This document shows positions 1-4,935 of a DNA stretch of 5,936 nt, piece by piece. How positions within the stretch are numbered: the stretch's first letter is position 1; the number at the start of each line of letters is the position of its first letter. The position numbers were made by a program, and so were the translations under genes. The DNA lies in the NCBI GenBank assembly GCA_020249415.1, contig JADCFR010000293.1, positions 1 through 5,936 on the forward strand, written 5' to 3'. Under the pieces are notes generated by a model. That model made no database searches. It worked only from the letters and a program-made list of their open reading frames with translations, and was not told the origin of the DNA. The DNA is from Roseomonas sp. (GTDB lineage: Bacteria; Pseudomonadota; Alphaproteobacteria; Acetobacterales; Acetobacteraceae).

Positions 1-233
1 CGCTCCGAACGGATCGAGTAGAACGCCTGCAACAGCAGGGCGCGGATCAGTCGCTCCGGCGGGATGGATTTCCGACCAAATGGCGGATATAGCGCGTCAA
101 AGGCTGCCGAGAGATCAGCCAGCGCGCTATTCACCAGGCCGCGGATCACCCGCAGCGGATGGTCAGGACGCACCCGCTTTTCAAGATCAACATAGCTGAA
201 CAAGGAACCAGCCACCGCATCATTGCCACGCAT
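1..233 (-). CDS. IS5/IS1182-family transposase, N-terminal part, cut by window edge
   Basis: The minus-strand frame starts at ATG 233 and stays open to the left edge: 77 complete codons, so the catalytic DDE region lies outside. Seen: an N-terminus with MRGNDAV, then SLFSYVDLEKRV (about residues 10-21), DHPLR (24-28), LSAAFDALYPPFGRKSIPPE (41-60) and RALLLQAFYSIRSE (64-77). This order is typical of the N-terminal DUF772/InsH-type DNA-binding domain of IS5/IS1182 transposases, which bind the terminal repeats and catalyse cut-and-paste transposition. The ATG is chosen because homologues I know begin with MRG followed by this block. The same frame continues open upstream of 233 but shows no family similarity there. 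Nothing visible here interrupts it, but whether the element is complete cannot be judged. Confidence 0.88.
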   Translation of the reverse strand, partial: MRGNDAVAGSLFSYVDLEKRVRPDHPLRVIRGLVNSALADLSAAFDALYPPFGRKSIPPERLIRALLLQAFYSIRSE

Positions 234-300
234 CGCAACCTCGACCAAATGCGAGGGCAGTGAATCATAAATGCAGAGATTATCCAAAGCCTGCCAGAGA
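1..300 (-). mobile_element. Insertion sequence (IS5/IS1182 family), promoter-proximal end; outer boundary approximate
   Basis: The transposase start at 233 places the element's terminal repeat somewhere between 234 and about 326, because the next gene's ribosome-binding site begins at 327. The other end is outside the window, so the terminal inverted repeat and target duplication cannot be paired and the boundary given is only an estimate. The element points away from the enolase-family gene that follows. Confidence 0.45.
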
Positions 301-326
301 CCCGCTATCAGGGCTTCTGCGGCATT

Positions 327-334
327 GAGGAAGG
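327..334 (+). promoter_or_regulatory. Ribosome-binding site for the enolase-family gene
   Basis: GAGGAAGG lies 9 nt before the GTG at 344. It decides the non-ATG start: an in-frame TGA at 326-328 excludes any start further upstream. Confidence 0.7.
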
Positions 335-343
335 GCTCCCGGC

Positions 344-1747
344 GTGAAATTTCAGTTTCTCGAAACAGAAAGATTTGAATGGCGCTTTACCTTGCGCATG
401 CCTTTTCGTTTTGGCGCCATCACTGTCCGGGATGGCATTCAGGCCGTGGTGCGTGTGCGCATTCGCGATGCGACAGGAAAGGAAGGTTTCGGCATGGCCG
501 CCGAAACGCTCGCGGCGAAATGGTTCGATAAGGACGCGGCCTTGACTGATGCCGATAATCAGCACCAGCTGCGCCGTGCGCTCGAAATCGCTGAAGCACA
601 GTCACGCGCCGCAGGCTTCAATACTGCCTTCGGTCATTATGCTGATGGCTATCATGAATATGTCGCTGCCTGTGCGGCAGAAGGGCTCAATCCCCTTGTC
701 GCAAGTTTCGGTCGCGCGCTTTGGGACCGCGCTGCCTTTGATGCCCTGCTTCGTCTTGCGGGTCTTTCCTTTGATGCGGGCCTGCGCGCCAATCTGGGCG
801 GCATGGCGTCGCATCCGGTGATTGCAGATCTTGCAGGCTTTGATTTCGCCGTCATGCTGGCGCATGTGCCAAGGCCGTCACGGTTGCATGCGCGTCATAC
901 GGTTGGTTTGGTTGATCCCATCACCACCGCCGATCAGACAGAAGCGGTAAATGATGGTCTTCCTGAGACACTGGAACAGGTCCTGACCACCTATCGCCCT
1001 CTGTACTGGAAGCTCAAGGTCAGTGGAGAAATCAGGAATGATGTGGCACGGCTTTGTCGCATTGCCAGTGTTTTGGACCGGCTGCACGGCTATCACGCGA
1101 CACTTGATGGCAATGAACAATATGAGGATACCGGCGGCGTATTGGAACTGTGGCGCGCAATGGAGGCCGAACCGAGATTGACGCGGCTTCGCGCTTCCAT
1201 CCTGTTCATCGAACAGCCCATCAAGCGTTCTCAAGCACTGCGTGAGAGCATAGCGCATCTGGCTGCTGCGCGCCCAGTGATCATTGATGAAAGTGATGAT
1301 GCGCTTGATGCTTTCCTGATCGCCAAGTCACTTGGCTATACCGGTGTTTCAAGCAAGGCATGCAAGGGCATTTGGCGATCCCTGATCAACCTTGCGCGGT
1401 GCCGGCAATGGGGCCGGGGCTATTTCATGTCCGCCGAGGATCTGACAACGCTGGCCGGGCTTTGCGTGCAGCAAGACCTCAGTTTGGTCAGTGCGCTCGG
1501 CCTTGTGCATGTGGAACGCAATGGTCATCACTTCATTGATGGTTTCGCAGGCCGCCCCATGACCGAGGCGCGAGCCTATCGGGCAGCGCACCCCGATCTT
1601 TATGAGGATACGCCCAAGGGTCCGCGGCTTCGCATGCGTGAAGGGCTGCTTGAAATCGGTAGCCTTGCCACGCCTGGCATGGGCAGCATGATTTGGCCTG
1701 ACATCGCCGCCATGCAGCCCATGGCAAAGGCTGCCTGGCCGATTTGA
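344..1747 (+). CDS. Enolase-superfamily (mandelate racemase/muconate lactonizing type) protein
   Basis: 467 aa starting at GTG. The capping domain begins with the MPFRFG and EGFGMAAE blocks (19-54). The barrel then shows WKLKVSG (222-228, a KxK pair K223/K225), ATLDGNEQY (252-260, metal ligand D255 with N257), LFIEQPI (287-293, E290), VIIDESDD (312-319, D315/E316) and GVSSKACKG (334-342, K338). These match the family's proton-abstracting KxK, three acidic Mg2+ ligands and second lysine, so abstraction of a proton alpha to a carboxylate is expected. Typical products are dehydratases or epimerases of sugar acids in the cytoplasm, but the substrate cannot be named. It is longer than the usual 370-400 aa, with extra sequence around 90-215 and a C-terminal extension after about 395. 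No frame damage is seen. It is transcribed away from the transposase and converges with the minus-strand remnants downstream. Confidence 0.88.
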   Translation: MKFQFLETERFEWRFTLRMPFRFGAITVRDGIQAVVRVRIRDATGKEGFGMAAETLAAKWFDKDAALTDADNQHQLRRALEIAEAQSRAAGFNTAFGHYADGYHEYVAACAAEGLNPLVASFGRALWDRAAFDALLRLAGLSFDAGLRANLGGMASHPVIADLAGFDFAVMLAHVPRPSRLHARHTVGLVDPITTADQTEAVNDGLPETLEQVLTTYRPLYWKLKVSGEIRNDVARLCRIASVLDRLHGYHATLDGNEQYEDTGGVLELWRAMEAEPRLTRLRASILFIEQPIKRSQALRESIAHLAAARPVIIDESDDALDAFLIAKSLGYTGVSSKACKGIWRSLINLARCRQWGRGYFMSAEDLTTLAGLCVQQDLSLVSALGLVHVERNGHHFIDGFAGRPMTEARAYRAAHPDLYEDTPKGPRLRMREGLLEIGSLATPGMGSMIWPDIAAMQPMAKAAWPI

Positions 1748-1892
1748 CAAAACCCCCATGGCCAGCGGCGCCCAGCTTTTGACGGACCCGCGAGAGGTCA
1801 ATGACGCCTTCGCCCAACATCCTGCGATCAAAGGCAGGATCAGGCCTTGGGGCAAGCCGGTCGCAGAGGTGAAAGGCTGCGTTGGCTGCACA
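1746..1892 (-). pseudogene. C-terminal remnant of a sugar-phosphate isomerase/epimerase (xylose isomerase-like TIM barrel)
   Basis: Read on the minus strand just after a TGA at 1895-1893, the frame gives AFHLCDRLAPRPDPAFDRRM, then LGEGVIDLSRVRQKL, then GAAGHGGFV. This resembles the conserved C-terminal block of sugar-phosphate isomerases/epimerases: 'HVCDWLVPT...', 'GDGVIDL..IR' and 'EAAGYDGFVEVEIFS'. The similarity stops at GFV (1746), exactly where the frame runs into the convergent enolase-family gene, so the usual VEIFS tail is missing. The N-terminal three quarters of the barrel are absent. The stub lies directly downstream of the binding-protein gene on the same strand, so it probably was the next gene of that operon. 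The family assignment is from recalled motifs. An intact protein is excluded by length and the upstream stop. Confidence 0.68.
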
Positions 1893-1895
1893 TCA

Positions 1896-2035
1896 CCTTC
1901 GAAAACCCAATAGCCGAGTCTACCACGGAACCTGAGAAGGCGTCCCGATGGTCCGCCTTCGATCACCATTTTCAGCTTGCGCAACCCGCGCAAGAACAGC
2001 TTTGGACCTTCAGCCTATAAGGTCATCAATGCGGC
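1896..2035 (-). other. Unassigned spacer, probably degraded coding DNA between two minus-strand remnants
   Basis: No intact gene fits here. One minus-strand frame is free of stops from just after a TAG near 2017 and encodes an Arg/Gly-rich stretch (KLKMVIEGGPSGRLLRFRGR, then LGYWVFEGD) that looks protein-like but that I do not recognise. It is not in the frame of the isomerase remnant at 1892-1746 and shows none of the expected upstream isomerase motifs. It may be a frameshifted piece of the same or another lost gene. Confidence 0.3.
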
Positions 2036-3028
2036 TTATTCGGCGCGGATGCCGGCTTCCCGCACGATCCTGCCCCATTCAGCATGTTCGGCGCGCACAC
2101 GGCGAGTGAATTCCTCGATCGTGCCGCCACCGATCTGCTCACCGCGTTCCGCAATACGATTGCGCGCTTCCTCATCCCGGCAGGCGACATTCAACATGTT
2201 ATTGATGTGCTGCGCCAATTCAGGCGGAAGACCGCGCGGGCCAAACAGGCCAACCCAGGCCCCGGTCTCGAAATTCGGCAGTCCGGATTCTGCGGCTGTC
2301 GGCACATTCGGGAAGGCGGGCAGCCGGGTATTGGAGGTAACAAGGATCGGCCGCAGCCTGCCTTCCTGCACGAAGCCATGCACCAGCGATGGTGCTTCGA
2401 ATTGCGTCTGATAACGGCCGGCGATGAAGTCCGGCAATGCGGGACCGCTTCCGCGATAATGGATGAAATTGAACACCGGATTGCCAAGCCGCATGCGCAG
2501 CTTTTCCGATATCGCATGGGCAATGCCGCCAGCGCTGGTAGTGCCCATATCAATGCCGCGCGGTTGCTGACTGCGCATCCAGGTGACCCATTCCTGGAAG
2601 TTACGGGCCGGCACATCCGGATGCACCAGCAGTAGAACCGGAGATTGCAGCATCATTCCGATGGGCACGAGGTCCAGCGGATCAAAATTCACCCCCTGCA
2701 TGGTATGCGGGTTCAGCACGAAGGTGCCGACATTGCCGACCGTCAGCGTATAGCCATCCGGGCGGGCGCGCAGCACCTGCTCCACAGCAATATTGCCACC
2801 GGCGCCGCCGCGGTTTTCGATGGGCACCGGCTGACCGATAGCGCGCGAAAAGGGCCCCTGCAGCACGCGGGCCGCGAAATCGGTCTGACCACCAGGGGGG
2901 AAGCCAACGATCCAACTGACCGGCCGGTCCGGCCAATTGCCGGGGCCGCGCGCCGGCTAAGCGCGGGCAATATTGGGCAGGCTGAGCGCACCCGCCGCAG
3001 CAAGCCCAAGCGCCGTGCGGCGATGCAT
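2036..3028 (-). pseudogene. Bug/TctC-family tripartite tricarboxylate transporter substrate-binding protein, interrupted by an in-frame TAG
   Basis: From ATG 3028 the frame encodes a Tat-like signal (MHRRTALGLAAAGALSLPNIARA), then TAG as codon 24, then continues in the same frame for about 306 residues to TAA at 2036. After the stop come WPDRPV and GFPPGGQTDFAAR (about 32-54), ENRGGAGGN (71-79), PDGYTL, VLLLVHPDVPARNFQEW, MGTTSAGGIAH and FPNVPTAAESGLP, all hallmarks of periplasmic Bug/TctC proteins that capture carboxylates. Total length with the stop read through is 330 codons, the family's usual size. Only one base separates TAG from CAG, and no other lesion is visible. A GTG at 2866 could open a 276-aa product, but it has no ribosome-binding site and would lack the export signal and the GFPPGG motif. 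No TctA/TctB membrane partner is present. ATG 3028 also lacks a well-placed Shine-Dalgarno; the nearest, GAGGG, is 25 nt away. Confidence 0.87.
2957..2959 (-). other. In-frame amber stop at the signal-peptide/mature junction of the binding protein
   Basis: The minus strand reads GCCCGCGCT-TAG-CCGGCG. Frames on both sides are identical (3028 and 2866 differ by 162 nt, a multiple of three), so this is a nonsense substitution rather than a frameshift. Confidence 0.85.
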
Positions 3029-3087
3029 CAGAATGGATTTTGAAATTGCTTGACCCTCGTTTCCCCAAATGGTCGTTTGATCCGACC

Positions 3088-3108
3088 CGATAGGAAATGA
3101 AACTATCG
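3088..3108. repeat. Short inverted repeat, possible operator
   Basis: CGATAG and CTATCG are perfect 6-bp arms separated by 9 bp (GAAATGAAA). The repeat sits between the divergent genes, about 60 bp before the start of the binding protein, where a regulator site would be expected. Arms this short also arise by chance, and no regulator gene is in the window. Confidence 0.25.
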
Positions 3109-3356
3109 CAATGTGATCCCAGTTGCGACGCCGATCAGGCCGGGGCGCCGCGCCCATCCGGTCATCGCGCCCAATCGAAATGATGACGGCCTTGCGTGCC
3201 ACGAGCCTTGTTCATCACCTGACCGCGCCTTGGATACTTCAGAAGGTCAGACCGAAAGCCAAAGCTATTCCATTTCGCCCAGAGAGTGGTGAATAATACC
3301 CCCCGGCTCGGTTCTTGGCCCCATCAGCGCGCGACAACCAGCGCCAATAACGCCAT

Positions 3357-3363
3357 GAGGAAA
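3357..3363 (+). promoter_or_regulatory. Ribosome-binding site for the aldo/keto reductase
   Basis: GAGGAAA ends 6 nt before the GTG at 3370. It favours that start over the in-frame ATG at 3355 and GTG at 3286, neither of which is preceded by a purine-rich site. Confidence 0.6.
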
Positions 3364-3369
3364 CATATC

Positions 3370-4401
3370 GTGGAACATATTGCTGCCCGCCGCATCGGCA
3401 CCACAGCGCTCAGCGTCACAGAGCTCGGCTTTGGTGCCGCGCCTATTGGGGGCTTTCGCGCCACCATCACCGAAGCCGAAGCGCAGGCGCTGCTTGAGAC
3501 TGCCTGGCAGGGCGGTGTGCGCTTCTTCGATACCTCGCCCTTTTACGGCTATGGCCGAAGCGAATTGCGCCTTGGGCATTTTCTCAGGCAATACCCGCGA
3601 GAGGAATTCATCATTTCCACCAAGATTGGTCGTGTGATGCATGCAAAGCAGCCGGGCGAAGAAGCGCCTGCCGATCTGCGCAGCAATGGCCTGCCTGGTT
3701 TCATCCCGACATTCGATTATAGCTATGATGGCGTCATGCGGTCGCTGGAACAATCCTGCCAGCGGCTTGGGATTTCGCGCATGGATATCCTTTTGGTCCA
3801 TGACATAGATTTCTGGACCATTCAGGACCGAGAGCTGCTCGATCAGCGTTTCCGCACGCTGATGGATGGTGGCTATCGCGCGCTGGATGAATTGCGCCGC
3901 GCCGGGGTGATTGGTGCCATTGGCTGTGGCCTGAATGAAGCCGATATATGCTTGCGTTTCGCCAAGGCCGGGGATTTTGACTGCATGTTGCTGGCCGGGC
4001 GCTATACCTTGCTTGAACAGGGCGCCCTGGATGAATTTCTGCCCTATGCTGAAGCGCATAATGTCAGCGTGATTATCGGCGGTCCCTATAACTCAGGTAT
4101 CCTTGCGGCTGATGTACCTGATCACGCAACGCATGATTACAAGGCTGCACCTCGGCACCTGATTGAAAAGGCACGCAGGATTGCCGCGGTGTGTCAGCGC
4201 CATCGGTTGCCTTTGGCGGCGGCGGCACTGCAATTCCCCTTGGCGCATCCGGCTGTGGTGTCGGTGATCCCGGGCGCCTTATCAGCGCATGAGGTTCAGC
4301 AGAATCTGAGCCATTTGCGCCAACCCATTCCCGCGGCGCTGTGGCAGGAATTGCGTGCAGAAGGATTGCTTGCACCAAAAGCGCCACTGCCCGGCGCATA
4401 A
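3370..4401 (+). CDS. Aldo/keto reductase, D-threo-aldose (L-fucose) 1-dehydrogenase-like branch
   Basis: 343 aa from the preferred GTG start; a longer frame begins at GTG 3286. The N-terminus RRIGTTALSVTELGFGAAPIGG (7-28, discussed as a block) is typical of the superfamily. The catalytic tetrad is visible: D54 and Y59 in FFDTSPFYGYG, K85 in ISTKIGR and H144 in LLVHDID. The C-terminal half has RYTLLEQ (211-217) and VSVIPGALSAHEVQQNL (297-312), the usual cofactor-binding end of the barrel. It should be a soluble NAD(P)-dependent oxidoreductase. The LLVHDID signature and the PFYGYGRSE block resemble aldose 1-dehydrogenases and pyridoxal 4-dehydrogenase, so oxidation of a free sugar to its lactone is a reasonable but unproven guess. 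It is the first gene of a plus-strand set with the two dehydrogenase subunits, with 78 bp to the next gene. Confidence 0.9.
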   Translation: MEHIAARRIGTTALSVTELGFGAAPIGGFRATITEAEAQALLETAWQGGVRFFDTSPFYGYGRSELRLGHFLRQYPREEFIISTKIGRVMHAKQPGEEAPADLRSNGLPGFIPTFDYSYDGVMRSLEQSCQRLGISRMDILLVHDIDFWTIQDRELLDQRFRTLMDGGYRALDELRRAGVIGAIGCGLNEADICLRFAKAGDFDCMLLAGRYTLLEQGALDEFLPYAEAHNVSVIIGGPYNSGILAADVPDHATHDYKAAPRHLIEKARRIAAVCQRHRLPLAAAALQFPLAHPAVVSVIPGALSAHEVQQNLSHLRQPIPAALWQELRAEGLLAPKAPLPGA

Positions 4402-4468
4402 AGCCGTCCTTGCGGCAGGGGGCTGGGTCGATTTTTGTGACATGGATGACGTTCTGGATGATTTTCAC

Positions 4469-4473
4469 AGGGG
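4469..4473 (+). promoter_or_regulatory. Ribosome-binding site for the small dehydrogenase subunit
   Basis: AGGGG lies 6 nt before ATG 4480. An in-frame TGA at 4459-4461 rules out a longer protein, which matters because no export signal is found. Confidence 0.55.
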
Positions 4474-4479
4474 TTCGGC

Positions 4480-4932
4480 ATGACGCATGACAATCCTGCA
4501 CCACTCACCATGGTGGAGCGCGCCACTTTGCATCGCCTGATGGGCATCATGGTCCCAGCCGATCCTGAAATGGCGCTGCCATCTGCTGCTGATCCGCTCA
4601 TTTTTGAAGATTGTATCCGCACCCTGGGGCGTGATGCAGCGGCGATTCGCGCTGTCTTGGCCGAATTGCTGCGTCTTGGCTTTCTCGATCTGCCAATTGC
4701 CCAGGCTGAGGATATGGCAATGGTTTTGCTTGGCGAAACTCGGGCCGAAGTGCTGGCGCTCTCTCGCGTGGTGGCGGCTGCCTATTATCGTGATGACCGC
4801 GTCATGCTGGCGCATGGGCGCGAACCCCGCCCACCCTTTCCGAAAGGCCACGCCATAACGCAAGGTGATTGGGCATTGCTTGATGCCGTCAAGCAAAGAA
4901 AGCCAATCTGGCGCGATGATCGTGGGGCCTAG
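4480..4932 (+). CDS. Small subunit of a GMC dehydrogenase, gluconate 2-dehydrogenase subunit 3-like
   Basis: 150 aa. Seen: ERATLHRLMGIMVPADPEMA (13-32) followed by LPSAAD (33-38), the usual 'iiPad...Pga' opening of the subunit-3 family; then AAYYRDDRVMLAHGREPRPP (100-119), FPKG (120-123) and GDWALLDAV (129-137), matching the C-terminal block of subunits encoded beside GMC oxidoreductases. In characterised relatives (gluconate, sorbitol and fructose dehydrogenases) this subunit carries a twin-arginine signal and helps fold and export the flavoprotein. Here no RR motif or hydrophobic segment is visible, and an upstream stop forbids an extension, so the complex may stay in the cytoplasm. It ends 3 bp before the GMC gene, implying translational coupling and a heterodimer. 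The substrate cannot be deduced. Confidence 0.85.
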   Translation: MTHDNPAPLTMVERATLHRLMGIMVPADPEMALPSAADPLIFEDCIRTLGRDAAAIRAVLAELLRLGFLDLPIAQAEDMAMVLLGETRAEVLALSRVVAAAYYRDDRVMLAHGREPRPPFPKGHAITQGDWALLDAVKQRKPIWRDDRGA

Positions 4933-4935
4933 AAA

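Larger units (their letters stand above)
3029..3369. promoter_or_regulatory. Divergent intergenic region between the binding-protein remnant and the aldo/keto reductase operon
   Basis: There is no convincing gene in these 341 bp. A minus-strand frame stays open through 3202, but its extra residues match nothing I know and have no ribosome-binding site. The region should carry the promoters of both flanking units. TAATAC at 3294-3299 could be a plus-strand -10 box, yet no good -35 sits at the right distance. Two short inverted repeats (3088-3108 and 3161-3187) are the only structured elements I see. Confidence 0.45.

Noticed and set aside
234..345. Upstream open continuation of the transposase frame
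   Set aside because: The frame lacks an ATG start and resembles no transposase N-terminus; the family normally begins at the MRG residues encoded from 233.
878..1258. Minus-strand ORF of 126 codons
   Set aside because: Entirely antisense to the enolase-family gene and without recognisable motifs.
1735..1765. CTGGCC/GGCCAG inverted repeat around the enolase-family stop, considered as a terminator
   Set aside because: The loop is 19 nt and no T-run follows on either strand.
1349..1993. Minus-strand ORF of 214 codons spanning the end of the enolase-family gene
   Set aside because: Over half is antisense to a well-supported gene, and its start is a TTG with no clear ribosome-binding site. Only the 1896-1993 part is kept as an unassigned stretch.
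3271..3299. Possible sigma-70 promoter with TAATAC at 3294-3299
   Set aside because: No hexamer close to TTGACA occurs 16-18 bp upstream, so it is only mentioned under the intergenic region.
3265..4059. Long minus-strand ORF of 264 codons
   Set aside because: It is antisense to the aldo/keto reductase, which has its complete catalytic tetrad; the antisense translation shows no family motif.
4403..4436. GCCG-N6-CGGC hairpin followed by TTTTT, considered as a terminator after the aldo/keto reductase
   Set aside because: The stem is only 4 bp and the T-run starts 15 nt later; read-through into the dehydrogenase genes is more likely.
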